Both the position numbers and the translations under genes were made by a program. This document shows, piece after piece, positions 35,184 to 46,800 of a stretch of DNA of 64,000 nt; the first letter of the stretch is position 1, and the number at the start of each line of letters is the position of its first letter. The notes below the pieces were generated by a model. The model did not search any database. It was given only the letters and a program-made list of their open reading frames with translations, and was not told the DNA's origin. The stretch is from Ectocarpus siliculosus (Eukaryota; Sar; Phaeophyceae; Ectocarpales; Ectocarpaceae), in the NCBI GenBank assembly GCA_000310025.1, contig FN649003.1, positions 336,062 to 400,061 of the forward strand, in the 5' to 3' direction.

Positions 35184-37057
35184 AGCGCTTGTTTTTGGCG
35201 CCGCATTCGGGAGGAATGGGGGTGGGGAGCGTGACTGGAGCGGGATGCGTTGGCAGATGAATCGATCGACCTACCGCGGAGCACATCGCAGGAGTTATCT
35301 GTCTGACGTTGTTGCAACAATGGCGTCCAGTCGGGGTGTCGCATTTTTGCTTTCTGCGCCCTGTGCTACTCCAAGCAGTACACCTGTTGCCAAGCGCACG
35401 GTAGCCCGTGTAAGGTAGCAGGTTGCCCTTGAGAGAGATACGTCGGAAGGTGCTAGTGTCTAGGCTCGTTGTTTTTACCCCCCTTCCCCCTGGAGGGGCT
35501 GGCTCCCATACGTTCGTTTTCTGAAAGCGAGTTGAGAGGGGCCAACCACCCATGAAGAAAAGGAGATCCTAAAAACCAAGAAGAAAAAAAGCGGACGAGG
35601 AATTCCGTTTTTTTTGTTTGGTGCACGGTTTTGCGCCTTGTGTTTGCGTCAAGCGTGGCTGGCGCTTGTGATGGAAGCGAGTGCGGCGTGTGATCGGGTT
35701 GCTTCGATGCGAAGACCTGGACTTTTGTGTTTTTTTTTGCCGGACAACGCGAGATGTGCCCCGAGTCTCTTGCTTCTGGGCGAGGGCGCAGAGAAGGCGG
35801 TGCACGAGGAACCACAATGCGCACCGTGGCCACCTCTATCGTCGCTGTGGGTGGCATTTTTCCGCACAACCTGCGCGCAAACCCTTGCTAGTTTAGTTGT
35901 TGGAGCATACAGCGCACCAAAATGCCCCGGTGACCATTACGATAAACACGTTTTCGTGTTTCGTGCACCTGGCTTTGAAGCCTTGGGGTTGTTCCCGCCT
36001 ACAGTAAAGCCCACCAAATAGCCCCATGACCTGTACGACGAACTCGTTTTGGCGTTTTTCGTGCACCTAGCATTCTAGACTTGAGATGGTTTCGCCGTGT
36101 CATGGCTCAACAGCCCGTGGTCGGTCCTCAGCTACTGCTGTAGGTGTACGTTCTAAGGAAGGCGTGCGCACAAAACATACTCGCTTGCCCTCCCTGGTTC
36201 TTTCCCCTCTAAACACCGGACAGCCAGGCAACATTAGCGGCCGATTTATCAGCATGTTGTCCTCCTCAGTCGGAGTCTTGACGTTTACAGGGTCACTCCT
36301 GAAACACATGACCACGCTCGATTGTTTGTCCGTTCTCCAAAGCAGTCATTCAACATCGCATCCGCAGACTTCGAGTCATGTCGCCCTCCTCTCAGCCTCT
36401 TGACATGGATGATTCTCTGCCCTTTGTGCGAAACGAACATGAACGCGGCTACTGTAGAACCGGAACTCGAGTCTCGTCTCTCGTTGCGTTTTTGGCACGA
36501 GTCAGGTGTGAGCAATGTCACCGTCTTGCTACGCATACCACAACCGCACCTTTCGGGCCCCCACCCATGCTCTATCCAACACACCCGGCGCAGCGGCAAC
36601 ACCCTGAACTGAGAAAATAATATTTACCTGTGGATGACCGGCGTCGAGATGACGCGGCCACTACTGCAGTAGACGAAGTACAAATATACAGAGGAGACAC
36701 GAATTGAGCGGGGCTATCATGTTGATTTCCTGCTCTGGATAAGAAACCCCGCTCTGGATCCTAATCCTCATTCCAAAGCCACCGGCTGAGGCCAAGAGGG
36801 GCGGGAATTGTTGCGAGACTACACCTCCATACCACCGTATACAATGAAAGAAGGCTGATTGCCCACCCGGAAGTGGGCGTCCTGACGACGAGGGTACTCT
36901 TACGTCTTTTTACTCGGTGCCGACGGAAAAAATACACGAGAAAAAAAACGAAAACGCGTGCCAGCTCAAACCCACTCTACGTTGATACCACGTACGAGTT
37001 TTGTGAAACAACGGATTGTACCCTCCGAAAGCGGGTTTGATCTCTCTTTTCCCCCGG
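35184..37057. other. Convergent intergenic region, no gene recognised
   Basis: This lies between the stop codons of the eL39 gene (plus) and the PX-EH gene (minus). Open frames of ~100 codons on both strands near 36086-36602 show no family I recognise. A 12-bp palindrome CTACTGCAGTAG occurs near 36661. Confidence 0.45.
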
Positions 37058-38443
37058 CTAACCGAACGGATTCGCCAAACTGTGCTGTGCGGCTTGGCGC
37101 TTGGAAGGCGGCACGATGTCGGCTGGAAGCGAAGCAGGCGGCTTGTTGCCCGCCGCGGCTTGGTGGGCCAGGTACCACGCAACGGCAAACTGTTCCAGCA
37201 GAATCCACATGTGCGTGGCCCAAGCGACATGAAACGAAGGTCGGACGTGCGATAGAGAAAAAAAAGAAAAACGGATGGGCGGGCGGAGGTGACAAAGGAG
37301 AGCGTTAAATAGGTGAAGACCCTGTGTGTTGTTACAAACAAGATGAAGGAGGAACAGGGACAACGGGTAGCAACATACGAGGGGGAAATTTCAAAACTTC
37401 TTGCAGCATCGTGTCCATGTGGAACCAGGGCCGGGAGGGTGATTACTGTTTCGCAGAACCTCGTTGAATCCTCGGCACAGTAGTAGTTCGGATTCGTTGG
37501 AGGCACTGCATTTTTCACTCCGCGAGAAACAAAACCGTTGAAACCGAGACGTATTCCTCGCTACGGTAGCACTCGAAAGCGGGAAAGCAAAACGAAAAAA
37601 CCACACGAGTTTGTTGAGAAAGAACCTCCAAAAAACTGTCCTCTAAGCCGTTGTTGCCTCCCAAAAACTCCCCCAAAAACCCTTCGAGACAAAACAGGCT
37701 CCCCAGCAGCAAAAACCGCGCTTCTCGGCGCACCTCGTCGCGGTCCAACATCCCGTCCTGGTCGATGTCCGACAGCGCCCACACGGCCCTCAAGTCCTCC
37801 TGCCCGGCCCCGGTCCCCGTCCTCAAGGCCACCGCCGCCTGCTCTCCGGTAAGCTTTCCCGCCGCGCTCGGGCCGGCCATGGCCATCTTGAGGTCGGACG
37901 CGTCTCGCGACTCCGGGGGTACCGCCCAGCCGTATCCGGTGGAGTCCGGCTTCGGCGGCAGGGGGCCGGCGGACGGAACTCCGACGCCCTTGGTACCCGC
38001 GGCGGGGGGCAAAGCCTCGGCGTAGGCGGCGGCGACCGGTACGCCGGTGGTAGCGGTGGTGGCGGCGGGAGTGGCTACGGCGGTGTGCTGGGCGGAGGCG
38101 GCGGTGGGGTCGGACGACGTTACGGGCGCTTCGGGCGGGTAGTACATGGCCGTCTCGAGGAAGTCGTACAGGGGCACGCGGAGGGCCGGGGTGTTGGCGG
38201 AGGCCGCCGTGCAGAGGGACTGCAGCCAGGCCTGCAGCATTTGTCTGGAGGTGGGGGGTGGTGCGGCGGGGGGGGGGGGAAACAGAGCCACGGCGAGACA
38301 CCCAAACCCGCCACCGAGGCCNNNNNNNNNNNNNNNNNNNNNNNNNNNNNNNNNNNNNNNNNNNNNNNNNNNNNNNNNNNNNNNNNNNNNNNNNNNNNNN
38401 NNNNNNNNNNNNNNNNNNNNNCCCCCCCCCCCCCCTTTTTTCG

Positions 38444-38483
<40 letters not shown>

Positions 38484-41151
38484 AGTCATCGTTATTATGC
38501 CTTAGTGATTAGACGGTTGACCACTCGTCCTTGAGGGGACGGAGCAGGGTAGTGTGCGTACAAGGGCGGCTGCTAGGGTCTTGTGAGGGAGGGTGCTGTA
38601 CACCCATACTTGTCACGAGCATCTATGACGTTCAATCTGACCACACCATCGCCCCTTACTCGGCCTACGCGGTATCCAGTGGGCTAGGGACGGTGGCTGG
38701 GCAAAGAGGGGGAGTCGTATCAAAAAGCGTGTTTATCGTGTAGGGGTATGGCAGGCTCTCCCGTCACCATCAGGGGATGTTGAAGCCTTCTCTATCGCAA
38801 GTACAACAGCTGCCAGGTGTTGAGCCTAGAAACACGATGGCGATCAGTGGCCAACCCTGCAAGGGTGCCGGGAGACGCTGCCACGATATACCATTGCTCC
38901 CAATATATTGCAGCACCGTTTACTTTTCGTCCCGTCTACTCTGGTACCGCGGTACGGAAAACACAGAGAACCATTCATCGCATGTGGTGCAAGGCGCGCA
39001 TGACGTCACGTCTTGGTTTGTCGCATGATGGCTAAACCGTTCTCACGAGAAAAATCAAGGCAAGCAGCGCAGGGAGAAAGGTGGGGCACCAAGAACAAAA
39101 AAAGGAAGGCGGTCCTGTGTGACCTTCCTCTTGAGTGACCCCGGCTGATACGCCAGACATTAAAAATATCGGTGTTGACGTGTAGACTGGTGCAACAATA
39201 AACGGGACGAACACACACACACTCACGATCGATCATGACCACGCTCTCGTTCTTACCGCCGCTCTTCCAAGTCAGCCGGTCCGAGCCCCACGGTCGAGCT
39301 CCGGATGCTGCTCTTGGGGGGGAAGGGCGGGGTCGTCGTGCGAATAACCCGCGAAACGCGCTCTCGTAGCTGGTCGAACTGCGAGTAGCGCCTCAGCACA
39401 CCGTACTTGTAACCGTCGTTCATGGTGATCTGGGCGAGAGAGAGGGCGGAGAAGCAGCAGCAGCCCGGGGTAAGCAGTTGTAACTCGGCGTAGTGTCCGG
39501 CGCACATTTTCGAAAGGGGTCCCAAAACACCAGATGACAAAGGCGAATTCTGAAGGGGGGGTGGAGGAAGATGTCAGAGAGGGAGAGGTCTTCGAGCTAC
39601 TGTGAGCTGCTGGCAAGGTACAGTATCCCGCCGTACGTGCAACAACTCCACTCTATGGAAGCCGCAAGGCGTGCACAGTCACGACGAATTCAGAGGAGGC
39701 GTTAACGCTGCTCGACGGGGGGTTCAGAATTCCTGCAAGAAATCGAGAAAACGTCTCGATCTTTCTGTATTGCTTCAGCACAAAATCTCTCAGCATGGAC
39801 TTGTTGCCGCGACTATTCCAGTACTGGCTTTCAGTCACTAACGGAACGTGTCTTCGTTACCCAAGAACGGTGCGTGACAACCATAGGTACGGTCGCGCTG
39901 CCCTGTGCGGAGATTTTCTTTTCTCACAGCTTCAAGCCCTCGTCCTAGATCGCTAACCGCGACCGGCGCCCTACAGCCTGCCTACGGATAACCAACCACT
40001 GATTCAGCGTAGCTCCCACCGTACACATCACACCCACCCATGACCGACCGTGGTAGATTTTGATTTCGAGACCTTCGGCATGGAGCTATGTCTCTCTCTC
40101 ACCTGCACTTCGAAGAGCACCTCTCCCCCCTGTCCCGTGCGGTACGACGCCAAGGCGACCCGCATGATGATAAACGGCGTCTCTGCCGCTCGCACCGCCC
40201 TAGGCGGCGCGTGCCCTACTTGCCCTGACTGCGGCTCCTGCACGACGTAGATGTAGCCGGCTGGCGGGGGGGGGTACCTGCGGTGCGGGGGCGGGCCGAC
40301 TACAGCGGCGATGGCTGCTCCGGTTGCCAAAGCACCCACCAAGCCTGGGAACAAAGGAGGGGGGGGGCGTTGTGTACCGGTGATGCAGTTTGGATAGGGA
40401 TTAAACCATTGAAGTACGGGCACCACGAGCAGAGGTGATTGCTACAAGCCGCGCGATCCACAAAGTGATGGATACAGCAGCAGCAGCAGCAGCAACAGCA
40501 ACAGCAGCAGCAGCAGCAGCAACATCAGCAGCAGGGTAGGCGTATGCCTATCTGCACGTATCTCAGAAAATGTCTTCGTTTGCAGGAGGACGGGTGAAAT
40601 TGCTATTGACTGCGCATGTACTCTGAATCAGGTTACGCGATACAGCAGCACCCGACAAGAAACAAGAAAGAGCCAGTCCGGGTTCTTCAGAATTACTGAC
40701 ACGGGGCCGACAAAATCGGAAAACGCGGTTGCAGCAGCACACCTGACTGCTGTATCTAGATAGATTGAGAGCGAATGAGATTCGCAGGAGAAGGACAATC
40801 AACACGCGGACGTGTGGCGAAGGGTGCTCTCAGGAGAAGCGAGAAAAACTCTCGCTCAAAGCCTGCTGGTTCAGACAAAAACGCGACTCTAGGAGGGCTG
40901 TCGTACACGCACGCACGATACAAAAAACAATAAACCACAACAGCAGTCACGCACAAGTCTACACCAGTGCACAGACTCATCACGTCACAAGACCAGAGCT
41001 TGGCCCTTAGCTTACCAAGAGGCCCCGGGCCTGGACCAAACAAAGGACCACCGAACCTCGGCCCCCATCCGAACCCTCTCCCGAATCCTCTCCCGAATCC
41101 TCCGCCGCCTCTAAACCCGCCGCCGCGGCCGAAACCTCCAGGGCCAGGCAT
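37058..41151 (-). CDS. PX and EH domain endocytic adaptor-like protein
   Basis: Five exons join in frame: 41151-41016, 40344-40103, 39429-39257, 38244-37734 and 37189-37058, giving 397 aa. The N-terminus is Gly/Arg/Phe-rich (GFGRGFGRGFGWG), then a hydrophobic GLVGALATGAAIAAVVG and a Pro/Tyr stretch. A PX domain follows (about residues 85-200): FEVQITMNDGYKYGVLRRYS, RERVSRVI, PPFPPKS, GLGPADLEERRRQMLQAWLQ. PX domains bind phosphoinositides on endosomes. After a Pro/Ala/Thr linker comes an EH domain: GKLTGEQAAVALRTG, DLRAVWALSDIDQDGMLDRD with an intact EF-hand loop, then EFAVAWYLAH and LPADIVPPSKR. EH domains bind NPF peptides in endocytic partners. The protein ends ANPFG, so it carries its own possible EH ligand. 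A role in membrane trafficking is inferred from the domains. Confidence 0.88.
38322..38421. other. Assembly gap (100 N)
   Basis: Exactly 100 Ns lie inside intron 3 of the PX-EH gene, followed by a C13 run and, after 38449, about 34 Gs. The round length suggests a gap of unknown size caused by the homopolymers. Exons on either side are unaffected. Confidence 0.98.
38449..38560 (+). repeat. Poly-G-led repeat family C, copy 3 (partial)
   Basis: After about 34 Gs comes TAGTCATCGTTATTATGCC, TTAGTGATTAGACGGTTGACC, ACTCGTCCTTGAGG and GGAGCAGGG. This matches the first half of the copies at 17763 and 27604. Confidence 0.6.
40475..40534 (+). repeat. CAG/CAA trinucleotide tract
   Basis: About 20 CAG units with a few CAA/CAT interruptions lie in intron 1 of the PX-EH gene. 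Similar coding tracts occur in the SPRY gene (9563-9589, Ser) and the peptidyl-tRNA hydrolase gene (about 19537-19567, Gln). Confidence 0.9.
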
Positions 41152-41872
41152 TGTGGCTCAAGAAGATGTAGATGCCGGGTTGTTGGTCTTCTTCTACGTG
41201 CGCTTGCTTCAACTCCGTGTCCAGCCGCAGTAAACTCTGCAGCAGCAGGTGCTCCTCTCTTGAAGCGCAGCTTTGGTTCTTGTTGAAGTCCGCCGCTCAG
41301 TAGGCCGGGGTGTGTGTTGTATTTTGGATCAAAGGAACTGAGGAGGACCAAAGGCAACTGATGACCAACCAGGAGAGAGCGAAGATACTGGGCAAAAGAA
41401 GCAGGGCTCGCTGCTTCCGTTTTCTAGCTTGTGGAAGGGCGCGTGTGCTTGGTTTGGCTTGCGTGTTGTTCTAGAGGCGGAACGTGCCGCGGAACTGTGA
41501 CTAGAAAAATGAGAAATACGAAATACGCGACGGGGGTGACGGGGGCGGAGCGGAGAGATTGATGAGGTTCCCCCGCCGCGGGGGGAGATTAAGTCAACGA
41601 AGCTCGTAAAATGCACGGAGGCGTTTCGTAACAAAAAGAGAGGAGGCTGCAAACGCCGCGGGATCCACACATGTCGGCGCGTGCATTGATCGGCACCACT
41701 GGGGCTAAGGACAACCGCTGAGGTGGAGGCTGCTGTAGATCGCAGGTGGGCTTCTTTTCAGCAGCAAACGGCAACGTAAACGATTCTTGGTGTACTACAC
41801 TTGCAACTCTTCAGAGGACTGGTCCGCGGAACGTTGCCTGCTGCAAGTTCTCACTCGTGAGTCGTGTTAAAA
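41152..41872. promoter_or_regulatory. 5' flank of the PX-EH gene up to the retrotransposon
   Basis: About 720 bp lie between the PX-EH start codon and the target duplication of the copia element. It should hold the 5' UTR and promoter of the PX-EH gene. I see no specific motif. The retrotransposon has landed directly upstream of this gene. Confidence 0.35.
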
Positions 41873-41877
41873 AGAAG

Positions 41878-42202
41878 TGAAAGGTAAACTACGCGGGGTG
41901 CAGCAAGCACGTTCTGGACGTTACTTGGGGCACTGGGTAGTCGGCCGTGTTAGGCCGAGAGAGAGAGAGTGAGAGAGAGTTGGAGAGAGAGTGGGAGAAC
42001 GAAACTTGATTGGAGAGAGACGGTGGTGGTGGTGGAGAGAGAGAGGAAGAAGTGAGCGCAGCACGCACGCAAGCTTCATCGCACCAACCACGCCAAAAGG
42101 GTCCCCGTGACTGCACCGATGGTACCCTGCAACACACGAAATTCCCAACACGTATCCCCCTGGGATCCTCACGACCAGATACTGCTGCGAGTATATCTAA
42201 CA
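41878..42202 (-). repeat. 3' LTR of the copia element
   Basis: 325 bp; plus-strand ends TGAAAGG...ATCTAACA. It contains GA-rich runs (GAGAGAGAGTGAGAGAGAG) and is followed inward by the polypurine tract. Confidence 0.96.
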
Positions 42203-42210
42203 TCCCCCCT
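42203..42210 (-). other. Polypurine tract of the copia element
   Basis: On the minus strand AGGGGGGA sits immediately before the TGTTAGAT start of the 3' LTR, where plus-strand DNA synthesis is primed. Confidence 0.8.
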
Positions 42211-42456
42211 GCTCGCAACAGTTACTCACTGAAAACTTCGCGAACACTCGATATCTCAACCAAAATACATCTCTCCAAGAATATATGCCATCAATACTCG
42301 ACCAGAATAACATAAGAGGGAAAAACAATTCAAAGGAACATGAGTACTGCATCGCGCGTAACAAATACTTGGCGCGGGAAATGAAAGAAAACAGGAAACA
42401 AAACGAGAAACAAAACAAAACCAAAACACAACCCATCAGAAAAACAATAAAAATGT

Positions 42457-43878
42457 TCATGCCAAATTCATTGCAAAATCACGGTGAGACTCGAAAGCGT
42501 CCTTCGGCAAGCTCTTCGTGAGAAAATCTGCACGCTGGTAAGGAGACGGCACGTGGATCACCGAAATTTCCTTCCTCTCTACCAGTTCCCTGAGAAAATG
42601 GTGCCTTACATCTATGTGCTTCGAGTTCGAGTTTGAGATGGGGTTCTGCGCTAGTTGAATCGCCCCCTGGTTGTCCTCGAAGACAGGGATGCACGGCATG
42701 CCGACCTGCGGCAACATGAAACGCCAAATCTGCCTCAAAAACGAAATCTCCTTCACTATGTCACCAAGCGCGACGTACTCTGCTTCTGTCGTCGAAAGCG
42801 TGACGCACTTTTGCGTTCTGGAAAACCAAGACACAGCGCCTCCTCCACACGTCACGATTCCCCCTGATACCGACCTACGGTCTGCTGCCTTGCTTGCAAA
42901 GTCCGCATCAGCGTACCCCTGCAAGCTGAATCCTTCTACTGTACCCCTCTGAAACGAAATACCAAAGTGACTCGTCCTCCTCGCATAGCCTAAAATATCC
43001 ATCACTGCATTACAGTGTACCAGCTTCGGAGATGCGCAATACCTAGCTACTGCCCTTACAGCATTCGCAATGTCTGGCCTAGTTTGAGTCGCCAGCCACA
43101 TCAACGATCCTACCAGCTCACGAAACGGAAAGTCTGTCGCCACCTCATCCGCATCAAAATCAGAAAGCTTCACCCCGGAAGACATCGGAACGCTCTTACC
43201 TCCCACTACTCCATATTCTGCTGCTAGTTCGTCCGTGAAAGTCTGCTGAGAAATCGTCAACCTTCCGGTCTCCTTGTTCCTCTCGTAAAAGCACCCAGAA
43301 TACCATCTCAACTCTCCCAGGTTCTTCACTGGCACGGACTTGTCAAGGTCGGCGCCAAACTTGTCACATCTCTCCCTCTCTCCCACAGCAAAAATATCAT
43401 CTACATGTACTACCAAAATCAAAACAACACATCCATCCTCAATCAAACGAAACACACAAGCATCGGCCATGCACTGCTCAAAACCTAACGCCACTAAACA
43501 CCTCTTCAGCATTGCATGCCACTGCCTAGATGCCTGTCTCAAGCCATACAGACTCTTGCCTAGTTTTACAATCATCCCAGATAGAACTCCACATCCCTGC
43601 GGCAAACGCATGTACACGTCTTCCTCCAACTCCGAGCGCACAAAAGCTTGCTCAATATCGAAATGACACAAGTCGAGATTCAACTCGCACGCCAACGCAG
43701 CCAACATCCTAACACACGAAACAGAAACGGTAGGCGCGTACAGCTCTCCAAAGTCAATGTACTCTCTCTGCATATCACCTCTCGCTACAAGTCTCGACTT
43801 CACCTTAGTGGGCCATCCAAATTCATCTGCCTTCCAATCGAATACCCACTTAGCGTTAATTGCGTTCTCCACTAGTTG
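42457..43878 (-). CDS. Copia reverse transcriptase and RNase H region (downstream of UAG)
   Basis: 473 codons follow the UAG in the same frame as the upstream ORF; the only nearby start-like codon is GTG at 43872. It opens AINAKWVFDWKADEFG, with the RT fingers KSRLVARGDMQ, APTVSVSCVR, DIEQAFVRSEL, KSLYGLRQASRQWH and the catalytic VVHVDDIF (copia YVDD box with His for Tyr). RNase H follows: DADFASKAADRRSVSGG, TLSTTEAEYVALGD, EDNQGAIQLAQNP, KHIDVRHHFLRE. It ends RADFLTKSLPKD near the C-terminus. No other stop or frameshift is seen, so the enzyme region looks functional if translated by readthrough. Confidence 0.93.
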   Translation of the reverse strand, partial: QLVENAINAKWVFDWKADEFGWPTKVKSRLVARGDMQREYIDFGELYAPTVSVSCVRMLAALACELNLDLCHFDIEQAFVRSELEEDVYMRLPQGCGVLSGMIVKLGKSLYGLRQASRQWHAMLKRCLVALGFEQCMADACVFRLIEDGCVVLILVVHVDDIFAVGERERCDKFGADLDKSVPVKNLGELRWYSGCFYERNKETGRLTISQQTFTDELAAEYGVVGGKSVPMSSGVKLSDFDADEVATDFPFRELVGSLMWLATQTRPDIANAVRAVARYCASPKLVHCNAVMDILGYARRTSHFGISFQRGTVEGFSLQGYADADFASKAADRRSVSGGIVTCGGGAVSWFSRTQKCVTLSTTEAEYVALGDIVKEISFLRQIWRFMLPQVGMPCIPVFEDNQGAIQLAQNPISNSNSKHIDVRHHFLRELVERKEISVIHVPSPYQRADFLTKSLPKDAFESHRDFAMNLA

Positions 43879-43884
43879 CTACTT
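43870..43884 (-). promoter_or_regulatory. Candidate stop-codon readthrough signal (UAG CAA CUA)
   Basis: The minus-strand codons are GCG AAG TAG CAA CTA GTG. The stop (43879-43881) and the six bases after it fit the UAG-CAR-YYA consensus known from tobamovirus readthrough. The frame is open for 1564 codons before and 473 codons after. Function is inferred. Confidence 0.6.
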
Positions 43885-46800
43885 CGCCGGAGTAAAAGTC
43901 CCTGCTTCCAACAAGCCATAAAACTCCGTTTGCATAGAGTCGCTCCAAAGGTGCCGGTGCTCCGACGCCATGGCCTCTTTGTAGCTCTTGGGGACACGAA
44001 GGTCGCTGGCCTGGCAGTGAGGAAGGTCAGGGCGTTGCTCCGGCGGGCGCTGGTCTCGCAGCGTGGCGTCGATGTCTTCCCGGTTGGCGAGGAGCGTGGC
44101 AAATGCGAGTGGAAAGCCCGCTCCTCCAGCCCCCGGGTCCACCGCTGCGAGTGCTCCCGCCTGTTCTCCGGCCCCCGCTCCTCCCGGCTCTCCGGCCTCC
44201 GCCCCCCCCAGCTCCCTGCGCTCCTCATCCACCGCGCTCCGAGCCTCCAGCATCGACACCAGAGTGTTCTTGTCTAGCATCGAGATGAGTCCTGTGCTGT
44301 GCCTCGTGCCCGATCTCGTTCGGCTTGGCAGCCGCGGGTCTATCATACCCTCGGCCTTTGTACCCGGGCGAAGCTGCCGCATGGCGTGAGCCGTAAGCGG
44401 GGGCATCGCGGGGTCCGGCGGCGGCGGCTGGTCTGGATCGAGGGTCGCCAACGGTGACGGCGAAGAGGCAGAAGACGGCTGGCCAGGGGCGGGGGTCGCC
44501 GACGGTGGCGGCGAAGTGGCAGAGGGCGGCTGTGAAGGCGTGGGAGCGGACGGCGGCGTGGTCGCTGGCGGCGGCGTTGCGGCAGGTGGCGTTGCGGCAG
44601 TCGAAGGCGTCGGTGCTGGGCCAAAGTTGATCGAGACGACCGGCGGCGTGAACGGGGGGGGTGTCGGTGCAGCGGTGATACCAGCGGAACCCCCCTCGCC
44701 GGCTGGCGCCGACGTCACCCACGACACGTTGTTGGTGTAGACGACGCGACCGGTGGACGCCTTGAGGACCTTGACGGTGCCGCTCGGGTGGTTGTCGCCG
44801 CCGTGCAGGTAGTAGCAGAGGGTGGCCTGGTCGTCGAGCTTGGTGCGGCGATCCTCGCGCATGAAGCCGGGCTGGAAGAACGGCAGCACGCGGAACGGCC
44901 CTTGCTCGCCGGTGAACATCTCGTGCGGCGAGCGCCGCCCGGGGTTGGCCTTGGTCGCCGACTGGTTAAGAGCGTCGGCGGCCCACTTCGCCGATTCCAT
45001 CCAAAGACGGTCACCGCGCTCGTCGAGGCCGGGGATGGAGGCGAAGTCGACGTTGAACACACGGCCAGCGCTGCGGCGGGCGGCCATGCCGGCCTTCATA
45101 ATCCACCAGATGGCGCTCTCGACGACGCCGTTGTACTTCGGAGTGCCAGGCGGGGTGAACTCGACGCCGATGCCGTTGTCGTCGCAGAATTGCCGGAAGT
45201 CGCCACGGGTCCACTCGGTGCCGTTGTCGACGCGGAAACACTCGATGCGCCCGAGGTCGTACCGCCCCACGTCCGCCAGCAGCCTTTTCGTTGCCGCCAG
45301 CGCGTCGGACTTCCGCCGGAGACCGTAGACCTTGTTCCACCGCGAGGCGCTGTCGACGGCGACGAACAGGTAGAGGTTGCCGCCCAGGGAAGGCACCAGC
45401 GGTCCACACAAGTCCAGGTGAACACGCCCGAGTGGCTTGGACGCCCGCGCTCCCGGCCCCCGCGGCACCGACCCTCGCCTGCCCTTCGCCTTCATGCAGT
45501 CCGTGCACGGTTCCAGCTTGCCGGTGAGCACGATGCCTCTCTGCTGGGCGGTTTCTCTCAAAAGGGGCTCGCAAGCGTGGGCAAGGGAGCGGTGGAAGCG
45601 GTTGATGTCAACGGACTTTTCAGTCGAACCGAGAGCAAACGGGGACGCACCAGGGCCAAGCGCGGCCGCACCCAAGTCAAAATCAGCACCCCCATCAATG
45701 CTATCCAAAACAGCAGCTACATTCGCAGCATCAGTCTCAGGGATAAACGCGGGGAAAAACTCTTGATACGGGGTGTCATCATAGCCATCCATGAGCTGCT
45801 CGTCGGTGAGCACACTCGTGTCTCCAAGATCCATACCCGGAAAAGTACCCACACACACAAACTCGGACGCCGAAGAAGGTACTACGCCGGCAGAGCCGGC
45901 GGGCGGGACGCTCTCACTCGCAGGTACTACGCTGGTGGGACCAGTGGGCGTGACGCTATCAGTCGAAGGTACTACGCTAGCAGAGAAAGCGGGCGTGACG
46001 CTCTCACTCGAAGGTACTACGCTAGCAGAGCCAGCGGGAGGGAAACGCAACACGGACACCAATGATTCCGCGGAGCCCCCTTTTTGGGAAGGGGAACGCG
46101 TGGAGCCAACGGCGGGGGCGGAATCGGGGGCAGTCACGAATGCAGGCAAAGCAGAAGAGTCTACTATAGTTGCAGATGGGTCGTATGGTAACCGCATGGC
46201 ATATGCTGCAGACGCTTTTTCCTCCCTAGCAAATAGCAGTCCATTTTGGAGGGTTGCACCACGCTCGTCGTGCAGGATTTGTTGCTTTCGAGAAACTGCA
46301 TGCGTTGAAAACAAATTGAAGCTCAGGTTCTCTACTACAGACACGTCAGTCAGCTTAACACACATCATCGTTTTTTCGCCGTTCTCATCCTCCTGAAAGA
46401 AACTAAGGTTGATGCTACCGATAGCTTGCACTTCTAGCAGTCGACCATCACCTACGACGACATACTTCCTATTTGCGGGGATCTCCTGCAGATCGTACAT
46501 GTGTAGACTACTGTTGGTAAAACTGTTGATTGCACCTGAATCAGCTACCCATCTCTCGCTACCAGGCGGCCCCTCACTAGATTCCACACTCAGCAAAGAC
46601 GAAGCAGACGCAGCAGACTCAACTCCAATCGTCACTCCTATCCTACCAAAAAAATCTTCGGGGTGAGACTTGCCTAGGGGCACCGATTGTGCCGTGCAGA
46701 GGTGGAGGTAGCCCGAAGATGGAGGCGCGCCAGGAGAAGGGGCAGAGGACGAGGAGGAAGCGGTGCTGCTGCTGCCCGCGGGGGGGGGCTGACGTGGCTG

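Noticed and set aside
44788-46065. 425-codon plus-strand ORF opposite the copia polyprotein
   Set aside because: It is antisense to a clearly coding integrase region with intact catalytic motifs. Its openness reflects the GC-rich codon use of the true strand.
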